64,000 bases of DNA, taken from the NCBI RefSeq assembly GCF_000280925.3, contig NZ_CP012109.1, positions 9,426,433 to 9,490,432 on the forward strand. Reading direction: 5' to 3'. Shown here one piece after another: positions 35,824 to 44,503 of this stretch; position 1 is the first letter of the stretch; each line of letters starts with the position of its first letter. The notes beneath the pieces are model-generated. The model did not search any database and was not told the origin of the DNA. It saw only the letters and a program-made list of their open reading frames with translations. The DNA comes from Myxococcus hansupus. GTDB taxonomy: Bacteria > Myxococcota > Myxococcia > Myxococcales > Myxococcaceae. The translations under genes and the position numbers were made by a program.

Positions 35824-36471
35824 TCAGGGCGCGGCGGCCGGACGCAGGACGAGCCACGTGGCCACGACCTCGCCCGAGGCCCGGCGCTCGGGTGGAAGCT
35901 GCATGTGCGCGCTGGCCTCGCCGAGCTGCAGGTCGGCGGTGCGGCGGAAGGACTCCTGGAAGGACTCGGCGTCCGGGAAGGTGACGCGCGCGACGCAGCC
36001 CGCCGCGAAGCAGCGCGCTGGCTCGGCCTTGACGGGCAACACGTTGGACTCCACCTGGGCATGCCACCGCGCCAGCGCGTCCCGGGCGTGTTCCGTCCAG
36101 GGCTCCTGGCTCTCGCCCGTGGCCATCAGCTCGGCCAGGACGGCTTCGCGCCGTGCGTCGGCATCGGGGTGCTGCGCGCGCAGGGCCGTCACCAGTGGGA
36201 GCCGCGACACGAGAGGCGTGCGTCGGCCCTGAAGACCGCGTCCGCGTGGCGGCTCGATGGGAAGGGGACTCGGCGGCGCTCGGGGACGCGGGCGGGCTGA
36301 CGGAGCGGGCCGAGATTCCGGTCTGGCGTGAACCGCCAGGGGCTCAGGGGCCTCGATGGGGCGCGTGGTCGCGTCATGCGCCGGGAGCTCCACCGGCTGG
36401 CGAAGCCAGAGGGCCGTGGCGCAGGCCAGCGCCAGTCCCGCGAATCCCATGTTCCAGACAAGTCGGCTCAC
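35824..36471 (-). CDS. membrane-anchored protein of unknown function
   Basis: A 215-residue protein with one N-terminal membrane helix (NMGFAGLALACATALW), a Pro/Arg-rich linker (about 30-85) and a C-terminal helical-beta domain that I do not recognise; it contains RCFAAGCVARVTF with a possible disulfide. The start is GTG 36471 after AAGGAGG. It is the first gene of the minus-strand run leading into the H-A-C-x-H lipoproteins and has Fur-type site D about 100 bases upstream, so it probably belongs to the same regulon. Confidence 0.65.
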   Translation of the reverse strand: MSRLVWNMGFAGLALACATALWLRQPVELPAHDATTRPIEAPEPLAVHARPESRPAPSARPRPRAPPSPLPIEPPRGRGLQGRRTPLVSRLPLVTALRAQHPDADARREAVLAELMATGESQEPWTEHARDALARWHAQVESNVLPVKAEPARCFAAGCVARVTFPDAESFQESFRRTADLQLGEASAHMQLPPERRASGEVVATWLVLRPAAAP

Positions 36472-36567
36472 GATGACGCGCCCTCCTTGGCGGCCGGGCA
36501 GGGCTCCGCCGTCCCCGCCAGGTCCCCATTCCAGGGACGCCCGCAATAATCAGACATCGTGATTCAA

Positions 36568-36584
36568 ATGCAACCAAGTTGCGT
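36568..36584. promoter_or_regulatory. Fur-superfamily-like operator, site D
   Basis: ATGCAACCAAGTTGCGT; its reverse complement ACGCAACTTGGTTGCAT shares GCAACTTGGTTGC with site A. It lies in the 308-bp divergent gap between the 35824-36471 gene and the DNase-like gene. The rest of that gap shows nothing I can identify. Confidence 0.65.
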
Positions 36585-36779
36585 TAGTAGGCTTCAGCGA
36601 CGCTGGTGTGGGCGGAAGGCGAACCCCTTCGCCCCGTAGGTCGTTGGAGACCCGGGATTTCTTGCGTTTCAAGAAAGTTGGTTGCCCATCACGGAGGTCC
36701 TCCACTAGGACCCTTGCGCGCGCTGCGTTCGCGCGTGCGGCCACGCGACAGGGCCGCCCTCTCACGCCGAGGTCACCCG

Positions 36780-37643
36780 ATGGGATTGCCGTCCTTCTTG
36801 TTGCGCGTGGTGGTGTTGGTCGTCCTGGCTGTTCCCACGTGGGCCCAGGCGGGCTCGTATCTGCGCGTGGTGAGCTGGAATCTGCGTCACGAGGGGTGGA
36901 CCGCGGAGCAGACGTATCGCGAGGACGCCGAGCAGATCTGGCGGCAGTACGGCGCCAACGCCAACTCGAACAACGGCTGTGACCTGGTGTTCTTGCAGGA
37001 GGTGATGAACGCCAGCGTGGTGCCGGCCATCGTGGCGGAGCTCAACGCCGTCTCCGGCGTGAAGTGGAGCTATGCGCAGACGCCGCTCATCGGGCGCTCG
37101 TCGTACAAGGAGATCTACGCGGTGCTGTACCGGGAGGACACGGTGGCGCTGCTGTCGTCCTCCGTGTACGCGGACACGGGCGACAAGTTCGAGCGTGAGC
37201 CGCAGGTCGTCCGGGTGCGGCACACGCGCACGGGCGCGGACTACACGTTCATCAACTGGCACACCGTCTGGGGCAACCTGTCGGACCGCGACGCGGAGGT
37301 GAGGAACATCGGCACGGTGTTCAAGTCGGTGCAGGACGCCAGCAGCACCGACCAGGACGTCATCCTGCTGGGGGACCACAACATGGCCTGCACGGCGGCG
37401 TCGTGGTCCAACCTGGTGTCGCTGTCGCCGACGGTGGCGTGCCGGCTGGATGTCGCCACGACCATCAACCTGTCGGGTGGCTTCGCGAATGCGTACGACC
37501 ACTTCTGGATGCAGCCGGCGTACGTGACGGAGTTCTCGGCGGCGGGGCGTGACTACATCGCGAACACGCGCGACTTCGTCACCCGGCTGTCGGACCACGC
37601 GCCCATCTACCTGACCCTCTACTCCACCAGCGACACGGATTGA
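36780..37643 (+). CDS. secreted endonuclease/exonuclease/phosphatase-family (DNase I-fold) protein
   Basis: A 287-residue exported protein; signal peptide ends near AQAGS. The DNase-I fold marks are visible: VVSWNLRHEG (start), LVFLQEV (catalytic Glu), YRED, LLGDHNM (Asp/Asn) and LSDHAPI (catalytic Asp-His). It may be an extracellular nuclease used in predation or biofilm DNA turnover, but phosphodiesterases of other substrates share the fold. GAGGT precedes the ATG by seven bases. The following gene starts on its stop codon. Confidence 0.82.
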   Translation: MGLPSFLLRVVVLVVLAVPTWAQAGSYLRVVSWNLRHEGWTAEQTYREDAEQIWRQYGANANSNNGCDLVFLQEVMNASVVPAIVAELNAVSGVKWSYAQTPLIGRSSYKEIYAVLYREDTVALLSSSVYADTGDKFEREPQVVRVRHTRTGADYTFINWHTVWGNLSDRDAEVRNIGTVFKSVQDASSTDQDVILLGDHNMACTAASWSNLVSLSPTVACRLDVATTINLSGGFANAYDHFWMQPAYVTEFSAAGRDYIANTRDFVTRLSDHAPIYLTLYSTSDTD

Positions 37644-39367
37644 GGTCCTCGGCACAGCGCGCGCGAAAGTGGTGGGCCGCCGTCGCGTTGGGGTTTCTGC
37701 TGGCCGGGCTCGTGGCGTGGTGGCGTCGGCCCGTGCCCGCCGCCGCGCCCGTGGCTCAGGCTGTGCCTGCGGCTCCCGTGGATGGCTCCGCTTTCGCGCG
37801 AGTGGAGCCTCCGCCTTCCGCGCCCATGCCGCCGGAGGGGTTGAGGCTCCGCGTGGTGTTGGAGGGGGGCCGACCCTTCGAAGGGGAGGCCCGCGTGGGC
37901 GCGGCCTTCATCTCCGAGGCGGACCGGCAGCTCTGGGAGGTGTCGAGGCGCGAGGGCTCGGAAGGCGCGGGGCCCGAGCGGCTGGAGGACCTGGCCAACG
38001 TGGAGGAGTGGCTGCCCGCGGAGGTGACGCCCACCACGACAGGCGGGATGCTGGGGCCGGTGCCCGTGCCGGTGGCGCCTCGGTATCAGGTGATGGCGTG
38101 GGCGCCGGACGGGACGTTCTGGTGGGGGGACGTGGTGCCGGAGAAGCCGCTCACCACGGGCGTGCTGGATGGCGGCGTGTTGCAGGCGCGTCATCCAACG
38201 GGCGTGCGCGTGAGGTTGTCGGGAGCGCGGTCCGAGCAGGGCCCCTTCTTCGTCCGCGTGGAGCGCGCTGCTTCCCTGGACCCGCGTGATGCCGAGCGCG
38301 CGAGCGCGATGCTGCCCGTGGTGCGACAGGCCGCGCCACAGGTCGCCTCGGCGCTCTCGGAGGGTGCGCCGTTGCCACTGTCCATGGATTCGCCGCTGGC
38401 GCTGCTGCCGTTGCCCGCGGACCCGCAGGTGCGGCTGTGGCTGCGGAGCGCGTCGGGCCAGGAGGGCGGGCCGGTGGAGGTGCCGCTGCGCGAGGGCCGT
38501 GTGGAGTCGGTGGTGCTCGACGTGGAACGGTTGTTTCCGGAGGGAGTGGGCGGGACGGTGACGCTGCGGGGACGGCTCGTGTTGGAGGGTGCCGCCACGC
38601 CGCCCGAGGGCGTGACGTTGCTAGGGCCGGGGGGCCAGGCGCTGGCGCTCGCGTCGGATGGACGCTTCACCTCACCGGGATTGCCGTCGTGGACGGCGTC
38701 GCGATTCGTCGCCGAGGTGCCTTCGCCGGAATCCGGACGGCCCGTGGCGGCAGCGCGGCAAACCTTCGACTTCGTGCCCGAACCGGGCGTGGCCGAGGCC
38801 CACGTGACGTGGCGCGTGGCGGCCTATCGCTGGTTGGTGCTTCGCATGGATGGCTTTCTGCGCGGTCAGTTGGATGCGCGGGCGAGAAGGCCCTATCCGG
38901 TGTTCGTGCTCCAGCGCTGGAGCGATGGCGACGTGTGGCGGACGCACGGCGCGGATGCCTTCCTGCATGAGGAGGGCGGCGTGGCGGTATCGCTTCTGGA
39001 GCCTGGGCGGTATCGCGTGCTGGTGGCGCTCTCCGCCCACGAGCACCACGTCAGCACCGTCGCGGAGGTGGGGGTGGACGGCGCGGAGCATGCGGTTTCC
39101 GTTCAAGTGGAGGCGGCGGGGCCCACCTGCGAGGTGCTCGTCACGGCCGCAGGTGTCCCGGTGTACGGCGCGCGCGTCATGGCAGGGAGTGAGGTGAGCT
39201 CCCTTCCTCCCGTGCGCGGACTCACGGACGCGGAAGGTCGATGGCGGCTGGGGCGGGTTCGGAGTGAGGCGCTGCACCTCGAAGTCGAGGCGGCCGGTCA
39301 CTCACCCTGGGCCGGCGAGGCCGCGGAGGCTTGCCAACGCTTGGGCGTGGTTCACGTGCGGCTCTAG
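37640..39367 (+). CDS. membrane-anchored protein with carboxypeptidase-regulatory-like domains
   Basis: A 575-residue protein with an N-terminal membrane anchor (about 11-28) and then beta-rich modules. The last, about 495-575 (CEVLVTAAGVPVYGARVMAG, GLTDAEGRWRLG), is a carboxypeptidase-regulatory-like fold, and an earlier one is similar (RLVLEGAATPPEGVTLLG). It probably binds proteins or sugars at the envelope. The start is TTG 37640, overlapping the previous stop (TTGA), so it is coupled to the DNase-like gene. I see no enzyme motif. Confidence 0.7.
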   Translation: MRSSAQRARKWWAAVALGFLLAGLVAWWRRPVPAAAPVAQAVPAAPVDGSAFARVEPPPSAPMPPEGLRLRVVLEGGRPFEGEARVGAAFISEADRQLWEVSRREGSEGAGPERLEDLANVEEWLPAEVTPTTTGGMLGPVPVPVAPRYQVMAWAPDGTFWWGDVVPEKPLTTGVLDGGVLQARHPTGVRVRLSGARSEQGPFFVRVERAASLDPRDAERASAMLPVVRQAAPQVASALSEGAPLPLSMDSPLALLPLPADPQVRLWLRSASGQEGGPVEVPLREGRVESVVLDVERLFPEGVGGTVTLRGRLVLEGAATPPEGVTLLGPGGQALALASDGRFTSPGLPSWTASRFVAEVPSPESGRPVAAARQTFDFVPEPGVAEAHVTWRVAAYRWLVLRMDGFLRGQLDARARRPYPVFVLQRWSDGDVWRTHGADAFLHEEGGVAVSLLEPGRYRVLVALSAHEHHVSTVAEVGVDGAEHAVSVQVEAAGPTCEVLVTAAGVPVYGARVMAGSEVSSLPPVRGLTDAEGRWRLGRVRSEALHLEVEAAGHSPWAGEAAEACQRLGVVHVRL

Positions 39368-39554
39368 CTGGCACGGTGTGCGAAGCCCCAGTCCGCAGCG
39401 GGATTGGGCGGAGACGCAAGGGCTTCACCGCCGACGAACCCCACTCTTCTCGCGCGGGCGCGGGCGTGACACAGCCCGCGTTCTCAACCCACGGTGCGTA
39501 GGGACGGCACACGTCACACCCGCCGTGTCCGCACACGTACCGCGAGGAGTCGGC

Positions 39555-40154
39555 TCAAGCCGCGCTGGCGGCGAGCGTCGCCAGTGGGGCGCGAGCGGGC
39601 CTGGGACGCGCGGAGTGCGTCGTCGCGGGCACGACCTCGGAAGCCTCCGAGGCTTCCGCGTCCCCCGCCGTTTCGGCCGTGGCGGCTTCCTCCGGGCGCT
39701 TGCCCCCCAACGCTTCGACCCAGCCCTCCAGCAGGTCCATCAGCGCGCTGCGCTGCTCACCCTCCAGCGGCATCAGGAGCCGGGCCATGCGCTCCTGCAC
39801 GACCGAGTCCGCCTGTTCCGCCAGCGCGCGGCCCTTCTCGGTGAGGCGCACGCGCACGCGCCGCCGGTCATGTCGCACGGAGCGCTCGCGCTGAACGAGC
39901 TGCGCATCCTCCAGCCGGTCCAGCAGCCGGCTGAGCCGAGGCGGCGCGATGCCACCGAGCCGCTCGGCGAGGATGTTCACGGGCAGCAGACTCTCGGCCT
40001 TCAACCACCAGACGGCCTGGACCTCCATGGGGTCCAGTTGGGAGTGCGGCAGCGAGCCCAGGGGGCTGTTCAATGCACCGCAGCGCGCAACATCGATGAG
40101 GAGATTCTTCAGCCGTGCCACCTGCACGCGAACTTCCACCGAGAAATCGGACAT
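39555..40154 (-). CDS. MarR-family transcriptional regulator
   Basis: A 199-residue winged-helix regulator. The DNA-binding part runs about 55-120 (LPVNILAERLGGIAPPRLSRLLDRLEDAQLV, then the wing RHDRRRVRVRLTEKG), flanked by helices for dimerisation. MarR proteins usually repress genes for drug or phenolic response and their own gene. The ATG at 40154 has GGAGG nine bases upstream. A Glu/Ala/Pro-rich tail of about 40 residues extends beyond the usual length. It ends against the carboxypeptidase-regulatory-like gene (convergent, 187-bp gap with nothing identified). Confidence 0.85.
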   Translation of the reverse strand: MSDFSVEVRVQVARLKNLLIDVARCGALNSPLGSLPHSQLDPMEVQAVWWLKAESLLPVNILAERLGGIAPPRLSRLLDRLEDAQLVQRERSVRHDRRRVRVRLTEKGRALAEQADSVVQERMARLLMPLEGEQRSALMDLLEGWVEALGGKRPEEAATAETAGDAEASEASEVVPATTHSARPRPARAPLATLAASAA

Positions 40155-40337
40155 TCTCGTAGCCTCCGTGTCGCGAGCGACGGGGGGCCCTCCGGCCCGA
40201 GGGAACTCCCGACAGCCCGTCGTCAGAGGGGGCAATCGCCCCGCTTGGGTCCAGAAACGCCTCGGTACGAAAGGCATATCGGACCCCGCGTGCGAAAACG
40301 CGAGGGAGGGTGGATCACCTCGGGCCGCGGGCGGCCC

Positions 40338-40970
40338 TCAGGCGCCGCTGGCCTTCTTGCGCTGGGCCCGCGCCTTCGCGTGGGCCTTGTCGAAGCCCTC
40401 GTAGAAGCGCACGGCCTGCTCACCGACCATCTGGATGTGCTGGTTGTTGAAGTACGCGGTGACAGGCGCGGCCACCAGCGGCATGGCCCGACCCAGCGTG
40501 TGCATGCCGCCCTTCTCCAGCAGCATGGCGGCCAGCTTCCCCAACACCTTGGGACCCGCGCGGGGCAGGGGGCCCAGGCCGTTGGCGTAGCCGAACAAGT
40601 CCAGCATCTCCCCGCGCGCCCGCTCCGTCTTGAGGTTCACCTTGTAGAGGGTGGCCACGTCCGTGAGCAGGATGATTTGCAGGTACGCCATGAAGAGCAT
40701 GTCCGCCGGCAGCGCCACCAGCCCGAACACGCCGCTGACGCCGCCCACCATGCTGGCCAGGTTCTTCTTCTCGTCGACGATGCGCTGGGACAGCTCGCGC
40801 GGCGACGCCTGCGGATAGCGCTTCTCCAGCGTGGTGATGCGCACGCGCGAGCGCGCCACCTCCTGCAACACGATGTCCGACAGCCGCGCCGAGCCGAGCT
40901 TCTTCAGCTCCGCCGGAGTCATCTTCTTCATGAAGGCCAGCCGCTCGGCCACGCTGTCGTAGATACCCAT
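40338..40970 (-). CDS. EcsC-family protein
   Basis: A 210-residue protein of the EcsC family, named after a Bacillus gene next to an ABC exporter. Visible marks are the central hydrophobic segment VFGLVALPADMLFMAYLQIILLTDVA (about 80-105) and the GKLAAMLLEKGG and MPLVAAPVTAYFN motifs. It is membrane-associated, with unknown biochemical function. Its ATG lies four bases after the stop of the small lipoprotein gene upstream, so the two form an operon. Confidence 0.82.
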   Translation of the reverse strand: MGIYDSVAERLAFMKKMTPAELKKLGSARLSDIVLQEVARSRVRITTLEKRYPQASPRELSQRIVDEKKNLASMVGGVSGVFGLVALPADMLFMAYLQIILLTDVATLYKVNLKTERARGEMLDLFGYANGLGPLPRAGPKVLGKLAAMLLEKGGMHTLGRAMPLVAAPVTAYFNNQHIQMVGEQAVRFYEGFDKAHAKARAQRKKASGA

Positions 40971-40974
40971 GCCC

Positions 40975-41415
40975 CTAATAACCCCGCTCGGACAGGTACA
41001 GGTCCACCAGCGCGCCTTCTTCGTACCAGGCGTGCCGCATCTCCACGTTGAACCAGCGCGAGTCCGGCCGCGGCCCGCGCACCTCCAGCTTCACCTGGTT
41101 GGGCGACGTGTCGATGATGGCCGCCCGCGCCTTGCACGCCGCGCCGGGCTCCTCGCCGTAGCCACCCTCCAGGCAGACCTCGTCGCCCACGGAGAGCCGC
41201 CGGGTGTACTCGGTGCCCAGGTACAGGGCCTCGTCACACGACGAGCGCACGGAGGACACCTGCTCCTCGCACCGGTTCTTCAACGGCGCCTTCACCACGG
41301 GAATCACGCCGTAGAGGGGGTCATCGTTGTTCGGATCCGGACGAAATGCGCCCGTGCCCGTACACCCCGAAAGCACCAGCGAGAGCGCGCACGCGCCCAG
41401 CCACGACTGCCTCAT
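40975..41415 (-). CDS. small cysteine-containing lipoprotein
   Basis: A 146-residue lipoprotein with lipobox LSGC at about residue 18. The mature part holds four further cysteines (RCEEQ, SSCDEA, VCLEGG, ACKARA), probably two disulfides. I do not recognise the family. The ATG at 41415 follows GGAGGAG. It is co-transcribed with the EcsC-family gene four bases downstream. Confidence 0.75.
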   Translation of the reverse strand: MRQSWLGACALSLVLSGCTGTGAFRPDPNNDDPLYGVIPVVKAPLKNRCEEQVSSVRSSCDEALYLGTEYTRRLSVGDEVCLEGGYGEEPGAACKARAAIIDTSPNQVKLEVRGPRPDSRWFNVEMRHAWYEEGALVDLYLSERGY

Positions 41416-41490
41416 CGTATCGACTCCTCCGGAGCTCACGGCCCCATGCCTTAAGGAAGGGGCGAGCATCGCAAAAGGCGTTCGATGGGG

Positions 41491-41517
41491 CAAAGCAGCC
41501 GCGTGGCGGCTGCTTTG
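41491..41517 (-). terminator. strong hairpin after panD
   Basis: CAAAGCAGCCGC (41491-41502) pairs perfectly with GCGGCTGCTTTG (41506-41517) around a 3-base loop, five bases after the panD stop. The best stem in the window, though no T-run follows. Confidence 0.75.
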
Positions 41518-41521
41518 GACC

Positions 41522-41914
41522 TCAGGCGGACCGGCGCTGCGGACCCGGAATCTCCGCGGTGATGCCAGGGACGACTCGGTTGTCCTTGTCCACAAACACG
41601 ACCTTGGGCTTCCAGGTCGGCACCTCGGCCTCCTCCACTTCCGCGAAGGTGGCCAGGATGACCAGGTCGCCCGGCTTGTTCAGGTGCGCCGCCGCGCCGT
41701 TGATGCAGATGACGCCGCTGCCGGCCTCACCTTCCAGCGCGTAGGTCTCCAGGCGCGTGCCCTGGGTGATGTTCCAGACCGCGACCTTTTCGTTCTCCAC
41801 GATGTCGGCGGCGCGAAGCAGATCGCGGTCGATGGTGACGGACCCTTCGTAATCCAGGTCAGCCTGGGTGACGGTCGCGCGGTGGATTTTCGACTTGAAG
41901 AGGATGCGGCGCAT
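41522..41914 (-). CDS. panD: aspartate 1-decarboxylase
   Basis: A 130-residue pro-enzyme that makes beta-alanine for pantothenate and coenzyme A. It self-cleaves between Gly24 and Ser25 (YEGSVTID) to form the pyruvoyl group; Lys9, Tyr22 and the NGAAAH motif (about 72-77) are all present. Length and start match the family (MRRILFKSKIHRATVT). A weak AAGG lies upstream. Single gene with a strong hairpin after it; no other pan genes are nearby. Confidence 0.95.
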   Translation of the reverse strand: MRRILFKSKIHRATVTQADLDYEGSVTIDRDLLRAADIVENEKVAVWNITQGTRLETYALEGEAGSGVICINGAAAHLNKPGDLVILATFAEVEEAEVPTWKPKVVFVDKDNRVVPGITAEIPGPQRRSA

Positions 41915-42020
41915 GTGTGTCTGGACCTTGGAAAAGCGGCAAGGACGCCCCACCGTAACGTCTGAGGCGCCCTGGGACAACCCTGTGTTCGGTCCCCCCT
42001 GCCCGCAGTGCAGGCAGCCG

Positions 42021-42863
42021 TCACTTAACGAAATTGACGAGTTGATTGAGACTGAGGGGAACGCTCTGGGATTCCGAGGTCAGCTTACCGTCCAAGCGGA
42101 CCTGCGCGTTTCCGCCTGAGCGCAGGGCCAGGGCGGCGTTGGCCGCGCGGGCGAAGTTGATGGTGAGCGGCAGGGTGACCTGCTTCGTCCCGCTGCCGTC
42201 CAGCTTGCCCAGGTTGCCGGTGGACAGCGTGCCCACATCCGCGCCCGCGACCTTCAGCGCGCCGGTGATGCCGGAGACGGGCAGCGCGAAGCTGTTGCGG
42301 TTGGTGATGGACAGCGGGAACTCCACGGTGGCGCCGGTCAGCGTGATGTCCTTGATGCGCGGGGCCTGGAAGGACACCTGCGGAACCTTGGGGACCTCGA
42401 ACGTACCTTCCTTCGCCAGCGGGAAGCTGAGCACGCCCACGGGCGTCTTCACGCCCAGCGAGCCCTGGGCCCTGAAGGCCGCCGTGTCCTTCTTGAGGAA
42501 CGTCTCCAGCACCGGGACGATGTCCGCGAACTTCACGTTGGCGGGGAAGACGAGCTCGCTCTTGCCGTTGGCCTTGAGCGCCAGCCCCGAGCGCGGCTTG
42601 CCGGCCACCACCTGCTTGCCCTCGACGAAGAAGGCGTAGTCCACGTCGGCCAGGTTGAGCCCGAAGCCGTTGGGGTTGTTCAGCTCGTACACGAGGTTGA
42701 TGGTGGCGTCGGACAGCGAGGCGTCCGCGAGCCGCGCCGTCTTGAAGGAGAGGGTGGGCTTCTTGAAAGCCCCCTTCAGCAAGTTCTGGATGGCGGCACA
42801 GCCACTGAGGGTGGTGAGTCCAAGGACGGCCAGGACGAGGAAGGCGCGTTTCATGATGAACAT
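42021..42863 (-). CDS. LEA14-like (LEA type 2) lipoprotein
   Basis: A 280-residue lipoprotein (lipobox LSGC at about 22) with two WHy/LEA-14 beta-sandwich units: about 40-150 (INLVYELNNPNGFGLNL) and about 170-275 (VEFPLSITNRNSFALPVSG). The N-P-N-x-F and N-R-N-x-F motifs are family hallmarks. These proteins are linked to desiccation or stress tolerance, but their action is unclear. The ATG at 42863 is preceded by GGTGAT; an internal ATG at 42854 is the alternative. Divergent from the peptidase gene. Confidence 0.85.
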   Translation of the reverse strand: MFIMKRAFLVLAVLGLTTLSGCAAIQNLLKGAFKKPTLSFKTARLADASLSDATINLVYELNNPNGFGLNLADVDYAFFVEGKQVVAGKPRSGLALKANGKSELVFPANVKFADIVPVLETFLKKDTAAFRAQGSLGVKTPVGVLSFPLAKEGTFEVPKVPQVSFQAPRIKDITLTGATVEFPLSITNRNSFALPVSGITGALKVAGADVGTLSTGNLGKLDGSGTKQVTLPLTINFARAANAALALRSGGNAQVRLDGKLTSESQSVPLSLNQLVNFVK

Positions 42864-42955
42864 GGGCGTATCACCGGACGTCCCTTTTCCGCGCGGGATT
42901 CAATGGGGCGCGTCTGGGACGTGGATGGGTGTACCCGCCCCGGAGGGCGGGTGGT

Positions 42956-44491
42956 ATGGGGGATACCTCTCGTCCACAGCCGGAGGCGGCCTTGCCCGGG
43001 GTCCGTACGCACATCTCCTTCCATCTTCCTCGCTGGCGTGTCCTGCTGGTGTCGTTGCTGGCCGCGGGGTCGGTGTCCTGCTCGAAGTGGGGCGCGGATG
43101 CCGAGGGTGTCCGGACGTTGGCCCTCAAGCCTTGCCGGCTGGAGGGCCTGGCCACGCAGGCGCAGTGTGGGACCCACGAGGTCTTCGAGAACCGCGCCGA
43201 GCGCACGGGTCGCAAGATTCCCCTGCGCGTGGTGGTGGTGCCCGCGCTGGCGGCGCAGCCCGCGCCAGACCCGCTGGTGTTGCTGGCGGGGGGCCCGGGG
43301 CAGGCGGCCTCGCGCACGCAGGTGCTGCTGGCGGTGGAGCGCATCCGCCGCAAGCGCGACATCGTGCTGGTGGATCAGCGCGGCACGGGGGATTCGAACC
43401 CGCTGAACTGCAAGACGGACTCGCCTGACGAGAAGCTGTCCGCGCGGCTGGAGGAAGGCGGCGCGGCGGAGGCGCTGCGCAAGTGCCGTGAGGGCTGGGA
43501 CGCGGACGTGCGCCAGTACACCACGCCCATCGCCATGGACGACCTGGACGAGGTCCGCGCGGCGCTGGGCTACGAGAAGCTCAACCTCTGGGGTGTGTCG
43601 TACGGCACGCGCGCGGCGCTCGTGTACATGCGCCAGTATCCGGAGCGTGTGCGGACGGCCATCCTGGATGGCGTGGCGCCCATGGGGCTCTACCTGCCGC
43701 TGTATGCCCCGCGCGACGCGCAGAAGGCACTGGACCTGCTGCTGGCGAACTGCGCGGCGGACGGGGCGTGCCAGAAGGCGTACCCGGACCTGCGCACCCG
43801 CACGGAGGCGCTGCTGACGTCGCTGGAGTCCACGCCCGCGCGCGTCCAGGTGGCGCACCCGCGCACGGGCGTGCCGGAAGAGGTCGTCCTGTCGCGCCGC
43901 GCCTTCCTGACGCAGCTCTTCGCCCAGCTCTACAGCCCGGAGATGTCCTCCCTGGTGCCGCTGATGCTGGACCGCGCCACGCAGGGGGACTGGGCGCCCT
44001 TCGTCGCGCTGAGCGTGGGCCTGACGGAGAGCATGGGGCGCACGGTGAGCCAGGGGCTCTACTTCGCCATCGTCTGCGCGGAGGACGCGCCCTTCTATGA
44101 CGCGGAGTCGGTGGCGCGCGAGTCGCAAGGGACGTGGTTCGGTTCGACGATGGGCCGCGAGGTGCTCTCCGTCTGCGCGGACTGGCCGCGCACCCCGCTG
44201 CCCCAGGGCTACCGCGAGCCGGTGGTGTCGTCGGTGCCCACGCTGCTGCTGTCGGGCGAGCTGGACCCGGTGACGCCTCCCGCCTGGGCCGAGGAGGCGA
44301 AGCGCACGCTGTCCAACAGCCTGCACGTGGTGGTGCCCGGGGTGGGCCACAACACGCTGGGCGCGGACTGCGCGCGCACGCTGATGTCGGACCTGCTGAC
44401 GCGAGGGAGCGTGGAGGGGCTGACGTCCACGTGCGGCGACAACCTCACCCGTCCTCCCTTCTTCACCTCCTTCGCCGGCCCGGTGCCTTGA
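42956..44491 (+). CDS. S33-family alpha/beta hydrolase (tripeptidyl/prolyl aminopeptidase-like), lipoprotein
   Basis: A 511-residue exported hydrolase, with a signal ending in VSCSKW. The fold is alpha/beta hydrolase with a TAP-like C-terminus and the triad Ser215 (GVSYGT), Asp437 (GELDPVTPP) and His465 (GVGHNT). The oxyanion-type LLAGGPGQA motif near 105 and DQRGTGDSN are typical of prolyl-iminopeptidase relatives that trim peptides from the N-terminus. It would act on extracellular peptides from prey. The ATG at 42956 follows GGAGG. Seven cysteines suggest disulfides. It is followed directly by the NatAB-like genes. Confidence 0.85.
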   Translation: MGDTSRPQPEAALPGVRTHISFHLPRWRVLLVSLLAAGSVSCSKWGADAEGVRTLALKPCRLEGLATQAQCGTHEVFENRAERTGRKIPLRVVVVPALAAQPAPDPLVLLAGGPGQAASRTQVLLAVERIRRKRDIVLVDQRGTGDSNPLNCKTDSPDEKLSARLEEGGAAEALRKCREGWDADVRQYTTPIAMDDLDEVRAALGYEKLNLWGVSYGTRAALVYMRQYPERVRTAILDGVAPMGLYLPLYAPRDAQKALDLLLANCAADGACQKAYPDLRTRTEALLTSLESTPARVQVAHPRTGVPEEVVLSRRAFLTQLFAQLYSPEMSSLVPLMLDRATQGDWAPFVALSVGLTESMGRTVSQGLYFAIVCAEDAPFYDAESVARESQGTWFGSTMGREVLSVCADWPRTPLPQGYREPVVSSVPTLLLSGELDPVTPPAWAEEAKRTLSNSLHVVVPGVGHNTLGADCARTLMSDLLTRGSVEGLTSTCGDNLTRPPFFTSFAGPVP

Positions 44492-44503
44492 GGAACGCGC
44501 GCC

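Noticed and set aside
39368..39385. TGGCAC near 39371 as a sigma54 promoter
   Set aside because: The expected TTGC element at the right spacing is missing, and no gene starts downstream in that direction.
43388..43402. GGATTCGAACCC, which looks like a tRNA T-arm
   Set aside because: It lies inside the S33 hydrolase gene (DQRGTGDSNP) and no acceptor, D or anticodon stem can be folded around it.
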